Assembly: GCA_022820125.1 (NCBI GenBank)
Contig: JAJEGA010000033.1
Coordinates: 1 to 64,000, forward strand
Source: Anaerolineae bacterium
Lineage (GTDB): Bacteria > Chloroflexota > Anaerolineae > Aggregatilineales > Phototrophicaceae
Reading direction: 5' to 3'
Length of the DNA stretch: 64,000 nt
Shown: positions 26,550-36,262 of the stretch, piece by piece
Layout of the letters: each line of letters starts with the position of its first letter
How positions within the stretch are numbered: position 1 is the stretch's first letter
Translations under genes and position numbers: made by a program
Notes under the pieces: model-generated
The model's database searches: none
What the model saw: only the letters and a program-made list of their open reading frames with translations
Told to the model about the DNA's origin: nothing

Positions 26550-26925
26550 CCAACCCAGCTCCTGCAGAGCCGCGCTTCATTATGGTTTCATTGTATTCAT
26601 ACTCGCGGAAGAGGCAAAGCGGATTGGCGGACAATCGAGAGGCAGCGCAGTCCGCCGGAAAACGAATCTTAGAAAAGCATCATAATCGCTCAGGCGGCTG
26701 AACTCTGATACATTTATTATGCGACTTTCGGTAAAGTTAGGTGAATGACGCGGCGCCTTCCTTATACTGCGCCGCGAATTGGCGCAGGCAAGCGACGCCG
26801 CCAGGCTTAACGCAGGGCTGAATGCCGAGCCCGTTTTGACCTGAGCAGACGCTAAAGCGCGGCGGACGCCGGCTAGAGCTTAGCGCGAGCCGGCGCACAA
26901 ACTCAATCAACAAGGAATCCATGAG
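26550..26925. other. Divergent intergenic region (L,D-transpeptidase / lon)
   Basis: 376 bp between divergent genes. No CIRCE-like (HrcA) or other heat-shock operator is recognised upstream of lon, and no convincing -35/-10 pair. TATTAT (26715-26720) is the only -10-like box noticed. Confidence 0.5.
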
Positions 26926-29430
26926 ATGGCGTATTGGGAAATACTGCTCGGCAAAACTGAAACGCCGCAGACGCAGATAGAAATCGAGCTCAATGATGAC
27001 CTCGAGGAAGAAGATGGCGCGGCGATCGACTTGCCTGAAGAGCTGCCGATCCTGCCCTTGCGCGGCATGGTCGTCTACCCCCAAACGGCGATACCGCTAA
27101 CAGTAGGTCAAGAGCGCAGCATACAATTGGTGGACGATGTCGTCGCCGGCAACCGCATGGTGGGCTTGGTGGCGTCAACCGACCCAAGCCAGGCGACGCC
27201 CGGTCCCGATCAGGTGCAGTCTGTCGGCACATTGGCCGCCATTCATCGTTTGTTTCGCACGCCGGACGGCACGATCCGCCTGCTAATTCAAGGCTTGCAG
27301 CGCATCAAAATCGACGAGTTTATCGAGACAGCGCCATATCTCAAAGCCCGCGTTACGCGCATCCCCGAAGATGAAGTTGTCTTCGCTGATGACATCGAGA
27401 TGGAAGCGCTCGTCCGCAGCATCGTCGATCGGTTCACCGCGCTGGCCGAGCTGGTGCCGAGCATCCCCCAGGAGTTGGTCAGCAACGCGCTGAACGTGGA
27501 GGACCCGTTGCAGCTGGTCTATACCATTGCCACCTACGTGCGCATGGAATTGGACGACGCGCAGGCGCTTCTGGAGATGGATCATGTCGGCGACAAGATA
27601 CGCCACTTGCTGAAGCTGCTCACCAAAGAATTCGAAGTCCTGTCTTTGGGGCGCAAGATCCAGGAAGACGCCCAGCACGAAATGGAGAAATCGCAACGCG
27701 ACTACTACCTGCGCGAGCAGATGAAGGCGATTCAGCGCGAGTTGGAAGAAGACGAAGATCAGCAGGAAATCGAGAAGTTTCGTCAATTGATCGAAGACGC
27801 CAATATGCCGGAGGAAGCGCGGAAAGAAGCCGAGCGCGAGTTAAATCGGCTTTCCAAGCTGTCGGTGGCGGCGGCCGAATATGGCGTCATCCGCACCTAT
27901 CTCGATTGGATCTGCAGCATGCCGTGGGATTTGCGGACGGAAGACAAGCTCGATATTGCCCACGCGCGCGAAATCCTTGATGAAGACCATTACGGCTTGC
28001 CCGATGTCAAGGAGCGCATCCTGGAATTCCTCGCGGTGCGCAAGCTGCGGGCCGATCGGGCGGACGACATCGCCGAGCGCGACCGCTACGATCCAGTACG
28101 CCGTGATCGCTCAGGCGCAATCCTGCTTTTTGTTGGTCCGCCGGGCGTCGGCAAGACGTCGCTGGGCGCGTCGATCGCGCGGGCGATGGGCCGTGAATTC
28201 ATCCGCATGAGCCTGGGCGGCATCCGCGATGAAGCGGAAATCCGCGGTTTCCGCCGCACCTATATCGGCGCCATGCCGGGAAGAATCATTCAGGCGATCC
28301 GCCGGGCGAAGTCGCGCAATCCCCTGATCATGCTGGATGAGATTGACAAACTGGGCCGCGACTTCCGCGGCGATCCCGGTTCGGCGCTGCTGGAAGTGCT
28401 TGATCCGGAACAGAACGCCGAGTTCCGCGATCACTATTTGGATGTCGCCTTCGACCTGAGCGATGTCATGTTCATCACCACCGCGAATTCGCTGGACACG
28501 ATCCCGGGCCCCCTGCGAGACCGCACCGAGGTCATCCAGCTTAGCGGTTACACCGAGCTGGAAAAAAGCGCCATCGCCGCGCAGTATCTGGTGCCGCGGC
28601 AACGGCGGGAAAATGGATTGCGCAGCGAGGAGCTCGACTTCAGCGACGACGCGCTATTGAAAATCATACGCGATTACACGCGCGAAGCCGGCGTGCGACA
28701 CCTGGAGCGGGAGATTGGAAAAGCCGCTCGCAAAGTCGTGACGCGGATTGCCGAAGGCGAGATCAAATCAATTCGCGTCACCGAGGACGACATTGCCGAA
28801 CTCCTGGGCAAGGCGCGCTTCGGCTATCGCAGCGAATTGCAAGACCGCACCGAGATCCCGGGAGTCGCCACCGGTCTCGCCTGGACGCCTACGGGCGGCG
28901 ATGCCCTGTTTATCGAGGCGACCAAGATGAAAGGCGGCAAGGGCTTCCAATATACGGGACAGCTCGGTGAAATCATGCAGGAAAGCGCCAAAATCGCCTA
29001 CAGCTTCGCGCGTTCGCGGGCGGAGACGCTCGGCGTCGATCCGGCATTTTATGAGGAATACGATATCCACTTGCATGTGCCGGCCGGCGCCGTGCCCAAA
29101 GACGGACCCAGCGCGGGCGTGACTATGGCGACAGCGCTGGCCTCCCTGCTGACGGAACGCAGCGCGAAGAGCAATATCGCCATGACCGGCGAGTTGACGC
29201 TCAGCGGACAAATACTGCCGGTCGGCGGCATCAAGGACAAGGTGTTGGCGGCGCATCGCCTGGGCGCCGATACGGTGATCCTGCCGCGCAAGAACGAGAA
29301 CGACCTCGACGATGTGCCGGACGATGTGCGCGGCGAGCTAAGTTTCATCCTCGTGGAGCATCTGGATGAGGTGCTGGATGAAGCGCTGGTCGATGAAGTC
29401 GCGCTGGCCCTGCCCGAGCGAGCGCTTTGA
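26926..29430 (+). CDS. lon: ATP-dependent protease Lon
   Basis: 834 residues. LON substrate-binding domain from about 44 ('[24 protein letters not shown]'), coiled-coil ('[27 protein letters not shown]'), AAA+ module with Walker A 'GPPGVGKTS' (404-412), Walker B '[10 protein letters not shown]', and a C-terminal Ser-Lys protease with S729 in '[11 protein letters not shown]' and K770 in '[10 protein letters not shown]'. Degrades misfolded and regulatory proteins in the cytosol. An acidic 40-residue N-terminal extension precedes the LON domain. AAGGA sits nine bases before ATG 26926. The alpha/beta hydrolase starts 43 bp downstream. Confidence 0.97.
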   Translation: MAYWEILLGKTETPQTQIEIELNDDLEEEDGAAIDLPEELPILPLRGMVVYPQTAIPLTVGQERSIQLVDDVVAGNRMVGLVASTDPSQATPGPDQVQSVGTLAAIHRLFRTPDGTIRLLIQGLQRIKIDEFIETAPYLKARVTRIPEDEVVFADDIEMEALVRSIVDRFTALAELVPSIPQELVSNALNVEDPLQLVYTIATYVRMELDDAQALLEMDHVGDKIRHLLKLLTKEFEVLSLGRKIQEDAQHEMEKSQRDYYLREQMKAIQRELEEDEDQQEIEKFRQLIEDANMPEEARKEAERELNRLSKLSVAAAEYGVIRTYLDWICSMPWDLRTEDKLDIAHAREILDEDHYGLPDVKERILEFLAVRKLRADRADDIAERDRYDPVRRDRSGAILLFVGPPGVGKTSLGASIARAMGREFIRMSLGGIRDEAEIRGFRRTYIGAMPGRIIQAIRRAKSRNPLIMLDEIDKLGRDFRGDPGSALLEVLDPEQNAEFRDHYLDVAFDLSDVMFITTANSLDTIPGPLRDRTEVIQLSGYTELEKSAIAAQYLVPRQRRENGLRSEELDFSDDALLKIIRDYTREAGVRHLEREIGKAARKVVTRIAEGEIKSIRVTEDDIAELLGKARFGYRSELQDRTEIPGVATGLAWTPTGGDALFIEATKMKGGKGFQYTGQLGEIMQESAKIAYSFARSRAETLGVDPAFYEEYDIHLHVPAGAVPKDGPSAGVTMATALASLLTERSAKSNIAMTGELTLSGQILPVGGIKDKVLAAHRLGADTVILPRKNENDLDDVPDDVRGELSFILVEHLDEVLDEALVDEVALALPERAL

Positions 29431-29473
29431 CATTAGCGCTTGGCAGCCGGGCGCGAGCCTGCTGGAGCCCAAC

Positions 29474-30235
29474 ATGCCATTGGTTAATCTGCCGACAGGC
29501 GCCGCGCTGCATTACGACGATATGAGACCGGGGAGCGATCAGCAGCCGGTCATACTGATTCACGGCATGCTAGGCGCCGCCCGCGACCACCTCGGGCATG
29601 TGATGGATTGGCTGCACAAGCAGGGCTTAAGCGTCATCGGGCTGACCTTGCGCGGTTATGGCGAATCGCAGCCCAAGCCGCGTGACTTTCCCGACAACTT
29701 CTACCGGCGCGACGCCGATGATCTGCTCGCATTTATGGACGCGCTTTCAATCGAGCGCGCGGATCTCATCGGCTACTCGGACGGCGGCGAAGTCTGCTTG
29801 ATAGCGGCGGGCCTCGCCCCGAAACGCATCGCTTCGTGCATCGCAATCGGCGCCGTCGGCAACTTCAGTCCTGATTTGCGAGCCCAGTTCCAGCGCATGT
29901 ATCCGGGCGACTGGATCACCGACGAAGAAAAGGCGGCGCACGGCATTGACGACGCCGCTCGTTTCACCGGCGAATGGCTGCGCGCGATGACAAGGATGAT
30001 CGATGGCGGCGGCGATGTCAGCTTGAGCCTGGCGCCAAATATCACCTGTCCGCTAATCATCATGCTGGGCGAAAAAGACAAGCTGAATCCGCGGCGAAAC
30101 GGCGAACGTTTCATCGCAGCGGCGCCAAATGGCAGGCTGGCGATGTTCCCTGGCGGTCATGCGGTTCACGACGGGCAGCGCGAGGCTTTCTATCAGATGA
30201 CGCTGGCGCACCTGCGCGCCGCTGCCGGCAAATAG
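29474..30235 (+). CDS. Alpha/beta hydrolase
   Basis: 253 residues from ATG 29474 (GGAG a few bases upstream; the longer frame overlaps lon). Oxyanion segment 'LIHGMLGAARDH', nucleophile elbow 'GYSDGG' (G-x-S-x-G), acid in 'MLGEKDKLNPR', His in 'FPGGHAVHDGQRE'. Resembles small esterases/hydrolases such as valacyclovir hydrolase-type enzymes; substrate unknown. Likely read through from lon. Confidence 0.88.
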   Translation: MPLVNLPTGAALHYDDMRPGSDQQPVILIHGMLGAARDHLGHVMDWLHKQGLSVIGLTLRGYGESQPKPRDFPDNFYRRDADDLLAFMDALSIERADLIGYSDGGEVCLIAAGLAPKRIASCIAIGAVGNFSPDLRAQFQRMYPGDWITDEEKAAHGIDDAARFTGEWLRAMTRMIDGGGDVSLSLAPNITCPLIIMLGEKDKLNPRRNGERFIAAAPNGRLAMFPGGHAVHDGQREAFYQMTLAHLRAAAGK

Positions 30236-30331
30236 ACCGTCTTATCGCGACTGCTGATTTCCGCCTGGCATGCCATTGGTTCGCTGCTAAACTCACTGCG
30301 ATCCGGTTCAGCATAGGAATAACGCCAAGCG

Positions 30332-31870
30332 ATGCCTCTCTTAAAGGAATCTTCAGCGCTGGCGCGAAAGGCGCGAGCGGGCTGGAATAGCAATCCGATA
30401 ATTTATGAGATCAATACTTGGGTTTGGCTGAATCAATTGAGCCGCGAGCATAACCGTCAGGTAACCTTGGCGACGGTGCCGGAACATGCGCTGGATGAAT
30501 TGGCGGCTTGGGGGTTTGACGCTGTCTGGCTGATGGGAATTTGGCATCGCGGGCGCGCCACACGCTTGAGCGCGCTCAATTACCTGCACGAGTATCGCTC
30601 GGTCACACCCGACATCACCGAGGCCGATGTGCCTGGGTCAGCCTTCGCCATTTGCGACTATCGGGTGGCGGAGCGCCTGGGCGGCCGCGAGGGACTGGCG
30701 ACATTCCGCGAGCGGCTGCGGGCGCGGGGCATAAAGCTGATTCTCGATTTCGTGCCCAATCATGTCGCATCGGATCATCACTGGCTGGCTGAGCATCCCG
30801 AATACTTCGTCTGCGGCGCGCCGGAAGATCTCAGATCGCAACCCGAGAACTTCTTTGCGCCTCCACAGCGTGACGGCGAAAGCTTGGCAGTCGCTCGCGG
30901 ACGCGATCCGCATTTCCCCGCCTGGATTGATACGGCGCAGCTAAACGCCTTTCATCCCGGGCTGCGGCGGGCGATCATCGATACCGTAATTGATATCGGC
31001 GATCAATGCGACGGAATCCGTTGCGATATGGCGATGCTGGCGACCAACGACATCTTCGCCCGCACCTGGCAGGGTCACGTCGGCGAGCCGCCGGCAGTTG
31101 ACTTCTGGCTCGAGATAATCCCCGCCGCGCGCGCGGTGCATCCGCAGATGCTGTTTATGGCGGAGGTGTATTGGGATCTTGAGCACAGCTTGCAGTCGCA
31201 AGGATTCGATTTCACCTACGACAAGCGCATGTATGATCGTCTGATCAAGGGCGAAGCGGGCGAAATCAGAGCGCACTTAAGCGCGGACCTGAGTTACCTG
31301 CAATCCAACATTCGTTTCATCGAGAATCACGATGAGCCGCGCGCTATGGCAGCATTTGGCGAAGCCCGGCAGCGGTCGGCAGCGGCGCTAATCTGCACCT
31401 TGCCGGGCGCGACCCTGCTCCACCAGGGTCAGCTGGAGGGACGGCGGATTAAGCTGCCGGTGCAGATCAATCGAGGTCCCGAAGAGCCGGCGCGCCCGAT
31501 GCTAAAGCGCTTCTATCGGCGCTTGCTGCGCGAGACGAGCGCTAGGCTTTACCAGCTGGGGCATTGGCGGCTGATCGAGCCCGGTCAGATTCATCCAGCC
31601 GACGCCACATATAAGGACCTGCTCGTTTACAGTTGGATGGGCGACCGCGACTTCCGCCTGGTTGTAATCAACTTGAGCGGCGAATGGGCGCGCGCCCGCA
31701 TTGAGCCAGAAGACTGCCTGAGGCTGGGGAATGGTCCCTGGCTGCAATACGACATCCTGAGCGAGTCCTTCGCGCGCCTCAGCGGTGAAGCCTTAAACCA
31801 GCGCGGCTTGGAATTGGAGACGCCGCCATACGGCGCTCATATATTTCGTTTTGATCGAGAAAGCGGCTAG
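30332..31870 (+). CDS. GH13 alpha-amylase-family enzyme
   Basis: 512 residues. All four GH13 regions are visible: I 'LDFVPNHVASDH', II 'GIRCDMAMLAT' (nucleophile D232), III 'MAEVYWDLE' (acid/base E278), IV 'FIENHDEPRA' (D334). A C-terminal beta domain ('DLLVYSWMGDRDFRLVVINLSGEWARARIEPED') follows. No signal peptide, so intracellular; it may act on maltodextrins, sucrose-type or trehalose-type substrates. The start 'NPIIYEINTWVWLNQLS' is typical of glucan-acting members. A small membrane protein follows 11 bp later. Confidence 0.9.
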   Translation: MPLLKESSALARKARAGWNSNPIIYEINTWVWLNQLSREHNRQVTLATVPEHALDELAAWGFDAVWLMGIWHRGRATRLSALNYLHEYRSVTPDITEADVPGSAFAICDYRVAERLGGREGLATFRERLRARGIKLILDFVPNHVASDHHWLAEHPEYFVCGAPEDLRSQPENFFAPPQRDGESLAVARGRDPHFPAWIDTAQLNAFHPGLRRAIIDTVIDIGDQCDGIRCDMAMLATNDIFARTWQGHVGEPPAVDFWLEIIPAARAVHPQMLFMAEVYWDLEHSLQSQGFDFTYDKRMYDRLIKGEAGEIRAHLSADLSYLQSNIRFIENHDEPRAMAAFGEARQRSAAALICTLPGATLLHQGQLEGRRIKLPVQINRGPEEPARPMLKRFYRRLLRETSARLYQLGHWRLIEPGQIHPADATYKDLLVYSWMGDRDFRLVVINLSGEWARARIEPEDCLRLGNGPWLQYDILSESFARLSGEALNQRGLELETPPYGAHIFRFDRESG

Positions 31871-31881
31871 GTCCTACACCT

Positions 31882-32322
31882 ATGGAAAGGGAAGCGCAAT
31901 TCAAGCGGGGCTCGAAGCGCGCCCGACATCTAATGGTCATCGGCGGCATCGCCGTGCTGCTTTGGTCGGGCATGGAAGACAATGACGCCCGGCTCGTCAC
32001 CATGCTGGGGGCGCTCTTGGCGGCGCCAATATTTATGCTGCTCGTAAACTCGCGATATTATCCCACGCGTCTGCAAAGCCCTAGCCTTGCGAAACGAGCC
32101 GCGCTGGCCGGCGCGTTGATCGGGATGCTCGCAAGCCTCGCAACACCCTTGCTGATGCTATTCAAGAACCTGCGGCACGCGCATGTCTTCCCTGATTATC
32201 CAGCCGGCATGATGCTGGCGACGCTTGAGAGAATGCCAGTCTGGGCGGTGGCGGGCGGGTTTGCCGGCTTCGGGTTCGGCATCCTGCTTAAGCTGAGGCG
32301 AGACTGGCGCCGCGCCCGCTAA
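31882..32322 (+). CDS. Small multi-pass membrane protein of unknown function
   Basis: 146 residues with four hydrophobic segments: about 15-30 ('HLMVIGGIAVLLWSG'), 37-53 ('RLVTMLGALLAAPIFMLLVNS'), 70-95 ('ALAGALIGMLASLATPLLMLF') and 118-136. Basic termini. No motif recognised. Starts 11 bp after the GH13 gene, so probably co-transcribed with it. Confidence 0.7.
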   Translation: MEREAQFKRGSKRARHLMVIGGIAVLLWSGMEDNDARLVTMLGALLAAPIFMLLVNSRYYPTRLQSPSLAKRAALAGALIGMLASLATPLLMLFKNLRHAHVFPDYPAGMMLATLERMPVWAVAGGFAGFGFGILLKLRRDWRRAR

Positions 32323-32396
32323 CGCGACTTTGCGTGACCCTGCGTTACAATAGACGCGCTAGATTAAGCAAGAGCGCTTCGGAGGCTTGAAACGGC

Positions 32397-33881
32397 ATGG
32401 CGGAATACATCCTATCGCTTGATCAAGGCACGACCTCATCGCGGGCGATCCTCTTCGACCAAGAGGGTCGCATCGCGCGCAGCTCGCAAATGGAGTTCGC
32501 GCAGCATTACCCGCGCCCGGGCTGGGTCGAGCACGACGCCGACGAAATCTGGGCATCGCAGCTGGAAGTGGCGCGCGCAGTCGTCGATGATCCCGCGGCC
32601 ATCGCCGCCATCGGCATCAGCAATCAGCGCGAGACGGCAGTTATTTGGGACCGCAGAACCGGCGAGCCAATTCACAATGCCATCGTCTGGCAAGATCGGC
32701 GCACGGCGGCATTCTGCGACGCGCTCAAGGCGGAAGGCTTCGACCAAACAATACTTCAGCTCACCGGCTTGGTCACCGACGCTTATTTTTCCGCCACCAA
32801 AGTCGCCTGGCTGCTGCAAAATGTGGAAGGCGCGCGCGAAAGAGCGGAAGCGGGCGAATTGGCTTTCGGCACAATTGACAGCTTCCTGGCCTGGAAGCTC
32901 AGCGGCGGGCGGCTGCATATCACCGATGTCAGCAATGCGGCGCGCACCATGCTCTTCGATATTCATCGCGGCGAGTGGGCGGACGCAATCCTCGAGCGGC
33001 TGAATATCCCGCGCGCGCTTCTGCCCGATGTCCGCCCTTGCAGCCAGCGTTACGGCGAGTGTGACGCTTCGCTCTTCGGCGCGTCGATTCCCATCGCCGG
33101 CATGGCGGGCGACCAGCAAGCGGCGACGTTTGGGCAGGCTGCCTACCAAACTGGCATGGCGAAGAATACCTATGGCACCGGCTGCTTCATGCTGATGAAC
33201 ACCGGCAATGCGCCGCAATCGTCAGCCAACAATCTGCTAAGCACCATCGCCTGGCAAGTCGGCGGCGAGCCGATGCAGTACGCGCTGGAAGGCAGCATTT
33301 TTATGGCGGGCGCGGCTGTCCAATGGCTGCGCGATGAGATGAAGCTGCTCGCTGATGCCGCCGAAAGTGAAGCGATTGCGTCAGAAATCGAAGGCGCCGA
33401 CGGCGTCTATGTCGTGCCGGCTTTCGTTGGCTTGGGCGCGCCCTACTGGGATCAATACGCTCGCGGCGCCATCGTCGGCTTGACGCGCGGCAGCGGCCGC
33501 GCCCAGATCATCCGCGCCACGCTTGAATCAATTGCTTATCAAACGCGTGATGTCGTCACGGCGATGACCGCCGACTCCGGGCTGGCGCTGGAGACGCTTC
33601 GCGTTGACGGCGGCGCCGTCGTCAACAACTTTCTGATGCAGTTTCAGGCGGATATCCTGGGCGTGCCGGTGCAGCGGCCTGCGATCACCGAAACAACGGC
33701 TTTGGGCGCGGCCTATCTGGCTGGCCTGGCGACCGGCTTCTGGACGTCGCAAGAAGAAATCGCGAGCCAGTGGCAATTGGAGCGAAGCTTTGAGCCAGCC
33801 ATGTCGGCCGATCAGCGCGAATCGCTGTACAACGGTTGGCAGCGCGCCGTCGAACGCGCGCGCCATTGGGCTGAGGAGTAG
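32397..33881 (+). CDS. glpK: Glycerol kinase
   Basis: 494 residues, the normal length. Phosphorylates glycerol to sn-glycerol 3-phosphate. FGGY-kinase signatures: N-terminal ATP site '[19 protein letters not shown]', '[21 protein letters not shown]', '[10 protein letters not shown]', '[14 protein letters not shown]', '[25 protein letters not shown]' and '[25 protein letters not shown]'. GGAGG lies upstream of ATG 32397. No glpF or glpD in the window; the product feeds phospholipid synthesis, for which a CDP-alcohol transferase is at 40407. Confidence 0.97.
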   Translation: MAEYILSLDQGTTSSRAILFDQEGRIARSSQMEFAQHYPRPGWVEHDADEIWASQLEVARAVVDDPAAIAAIGISNQRETAVIWDRRTGEPIHNAIVWQDRRTAAFCDALKAEGFDQTILQLTGLVTDAYFSATKVAWLLQNVEGARERAEAGELAFGTIDSFLAWKLSGGRLHITDVSNAARTMLFDIHRGEWADAILERLNIPRALLPDVRPCSQRYGECDASLFGASIPIAGMAGDQQAATFGQAAYQTGMAKNTYGTGCFMLMNTGNAPQSSANNLLSTIAWQVGGEPMQYALEGSIFMAGAAVQWLRDEMKLLADAAESEAIASEIEGADGVYVVPAFVGLGAPYWDQYARGAIVGLTRGSGRAQIIRATLESIAYQTRDVVTAMTADSGLALETLRVDGGAVVNNFLMQFQADILGVPVQRPAITETTALGAAYLAGLATGFWTSQEEIASQWQLERSFEPAMSADQRESLYNGWQRAVERARHWAEE

Positions 33882-33949
33882 CTCGCCCTGCCTTCGAGCG
33901 GTCGCGTTTCCGCTATACTTGGGTCAACTGTGGCTGACGAGATCATCAG

Positions 33950-35026
33950 ATGCTCAAATTCGTCTTCAGACGACTGACCTTCTCCATACCAGTTTTGATC
34001 GGGATCTTGCTCGTGACCTTCACTTTGGCGCGCGCGATTCCGGGCGACCCCTGTTTGGCAGTCCTAGGCGAACGCGCCACCAAAGACATCTGCGAGAGCT
34101 TCTTCCGCCGCAACGGCTTGGATCAACCGGCGCCGGTGCAGCTTCTCATTTATGTTCGCAATTTTCTCCAAGGCGACCTCGGCGAGTCGATGCGCTTTCA
34201 TCGCCCGGTGATGGAATTGCTGGTCGATCGCCTGCCCACCACCGTCGAGCTCGGCTTCTTCGCCCTGTTATTCGCCATTTGCGTCGGCGTTCCGATTGGG
34301 GTGCTGAGCGCTTACCGGCACAAATCGGCGCTTGATGTCGGCGCCATGATCGGCGCCAATATCGGCGTCTCCATGCCGGTCTTTTGGCTTGGCTTGATGC
34401 TGTCTTATCTCTTTGCTGTGCTGCTTAAGGACACGCCTTTCGCTCTGCCGCCTTCTGGCCGCCTGACGCCGGGCGCCAACCCGGAACCTTTTTATCTCGT
34501 AGCCGGCTGGTATGCCGAGGGCGAAGAACCGCTTGGCATCCTGCGGTTTCTGTCACGCATTCATACCTTGAACGCCGTGCTGACGCTGAATGGCGAACTG
34601 CTCGTTGACGCGCTGCGGCACCTGATATTGCCGGCGGTCGCTGTGGGAACGATCCCGCTGGCCATCATCGCGCGCATGAGCCGCTCAAGCGTATTGGAAG
34701 TGCTCAACCAGGATTATGTGCGGACGGCGCGGGCGAAGGGATTGCGCGAACGCGTGGTGGTGGGCAAGCACGCGCTGAAGAACGCCATGCTGCCCGTCAT
34801 CACCGTCATCGGCTTGAATTTCGGCTTGGTCATCAGCGGGGCGGTGCTGACCGAGACTATCTTCAGCTTGACCGGCGTCGGGCGCACATTGGTGGACAGC
34901 ATCACCTCGCGCGATTATACGCTGGTGCAGGGCTTCACCGTCGTGATCGCCGCCGGCTTTGTGCTCATCAATATGGTGGTGGATATTCTTTACGGCTATC
35001 TCGATCCCCGCATTCGCTTCAATTAG
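33950..35026 (+). CDS. Peptide/nickel ABC transporter permease (DppB/OppB type)
   Basis: 358 residues. N-terminal helix 'RRLTFSIPVLIGILLVTFTLARAIPGDP' and the BPD-transport domain with six helices. The ATPase-contact EAA loop is 'YVRTARAKGLRERVVVGKHALKNAMLPVIT'. An insertion of about 40 residues (about 165-225) lies in a periplasmic loop. A TATACT box (33914-33919) lies upstream, without a good -35. Pairs with the DppC-type gene at 35197. No ATPase gene is adjacent. Confidence 0.93.
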   Translation: MLKFVFRRLTFSIPVLIGILLVTFTLARAIPGDPCLAVLGERATKDICESFFRRNGLDQPAPVQLLIYVRNFLQGDLGESMRFHRPVMELLVDRLPTTVELGFFALLFAICVGVPIGVLSAYRHKSALDVGAMIGANIGVSMPVFWLGLMLSYLFAVLLKDTPFALPPSGRLTPGANPEPFYLVAGWYAEGEEPLGILRFLSRIHTLNAVLTLNGELLVDALRHLILPAVAVGTIPLAIIARMSRSSVLEVLNQDYVRTARAKGLRERVVVGKHALKNAMLPVITVIGLNFGLVISGAVLTETIFSLTGVGRTLVDSITSRDYTLVQGFTVVIAAGFVLINMVVDILYGYLDPRIRFN

Positions 35027-35196
35027 CGTAAGGTCAGGAGCATTTCCAAGTTGGTCATGCGAAAAGTTTTCTGCAGCGGACGGGGCATGCGGGCGGCTCA
35101 CAGAATCTCCCCGACAACACTTATCATTATGTTGGCAATTTCTTTCGAGCGGCAGTCATTATCAAACTTGCTTTGAATCATTAGGAACTGCGCTTT

Positions 35197-36135
35197 ATGG
35201 CGAAGACGGCGCCGGCTAGCCTGCCCGCTTCAGACAATTATCGATCAGCGAGTTTGTGGCTGGAGGCGCTGCGCAACCTGCGGCATAGTCCCTCGGCGCT
35301 GCTGGGGTCGGCGGTCATCGGCGCGCTGGTAATCATCGCGGTATTCGCGCCCTTCTTCGCCACGCACGATCCGATCAAGACGATGATTGGCGTACCGGGT
35401 GAAACGGGTCGCCTCCCGAGCAAGCCGCCCTGCATCCCTATTCTCGGCTGCGACGACCCGCAGCATATCCTCGGCCTCGACCTGAACGCGCGCGATCTTT
35501 ACAGCCGCGTCATCTACGGAACGCGCACATCGCTATCCGTGGGCGTCATCACGATCAGTCTGTCTATCCTTGCGGGCACGGCGCTGGGGATCACGGCAGG
35601 ATATATGGGCGGGCGGGTCGATAATGTCATCATGCGTTTGATGGACGTGGTGCTGGCTTTCCCCGCCTTGCTGCTGGCGATTTCAATCGTGACCATATTG
35701 GGACCGGGGCTGACCAATGCCCTTCTCGGCATCACGATCACATTCATCCCGCAGTACGCGCGCCTGTCCCGCGCCAGTGTGCTGTCGATAAAGGAGCAGG
35801 AATTCGTCGTGGCGGAGCAGGCGCTCGGCGCGAGCCCTCTGCGCATCGTGCTGGCACATATCCTGCCCAACGCCATCACGCCAATTATCGTGCAAGGCAC
35901 ACTCGGCGTCGGCACCGCGATACTGGATGCGGCGGCGCTATCATTTCTTGGTTTGGGCGCGCAGCCGCCGACGCCGGAATGGGGGCAAATCCTCAGCGAA
36001 TCGCGCAATTACCTCTTCACATCGCCGCATCTGGTATTCTTTCCTGGCTTCGCGATTATGATCACGGTGCTGGGTTTCAACCTCTTGGGCGATGGCATGC
36101 GGGACGCGCTGGATCCGCGGTTGCATCGGAAATAG
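35197..36135 (+). CDS. Peptide/nickel ABC transporter permease (DppC/OppC type)
   Basis: 312 residues. The N-terminal oligopeptide-permease segment 'LRNLRHSPSALLGSAVIGALVIIAVFAPFFATHDP' precedes a five-helix BPD domain with 'DLNARDLYSRVIYGTRTSLSVG'. EAA loop: 'FVVAEQALGASPLRIVLAHILPNAITPIIV'. It follows the DppB-type gene after 170 bp that hold no clear feature. It converges on the permuted binding-protein gene; hairpin repeats lie between them. Confidence 0.94.
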   Translation: MAKTAPASLPASDNYRSASLWLEALRNLRHSPSALLGSAVIGALVIIAVFAPFFATHDPIKTMIGVPGETGRLPSKPPCIPILGCDDPQHILGLDLNARDLYSRVIYGTRTSLSVGVITISLSILAGTALGITAGYMGGRVDNVIMRLMDVVLAFPALLLAISIVTILGPGLTNALLGITITFIPQYARLSRASVLSIKEQEFVVAEQALGASPLRIVLAHILPNAITPIIVQGTLGVGTAILDAAALSFLGLGAQPPTPEWGQILSESRNYLFTSPHLVFFPGFAIMITVLGFNLLGDGMRDALDPRLHRK

Positions 36136-36149
36136 CTACTGAATACAGG

Positions 36150-36250
36150 TGGGCGACTGATAGAGCCGCCCCTACGCATATATTCTGGGCAGTGGGCGAC
36201 CCAAGGGTCGCCCCTACAAGTGTATTCTGGGCAGGGTCGCCCCTACAAGG
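36150..36250. repeat. Cluster of GTAGGGGCGA-family half hairpins
   Basis: Three hairpin-like units in the gap between two convergent genes: GGGCGACTGATAGAGCCGCCC-CTAC (36151-36174), GGGCGACCC-AA-GGGTCGCCC-CTACA (from 36194) and a shortened unit ending GGGTCGCCCCTACA (to 36248). The last two are each preceded by TATTCTGGGCAG, so the unit was partly duplicated in tandem. Likely a bidirectional terminator. Confidence 0.75.
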
Positions 36251-36262
36251 TTGGTCTAACGG

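Noticed and set aside
26550-26925. CIRCE or other heat-shock operator before lon
   Set aside because: No TTAGCACTC-type inverted repeat is present.
36180-36250. Possible CRISPR-like array
   Set aside because: Only two repeats of TATTCTGGGCAG, no regular spacers, no cas genes; it is a duplicated hairpin.
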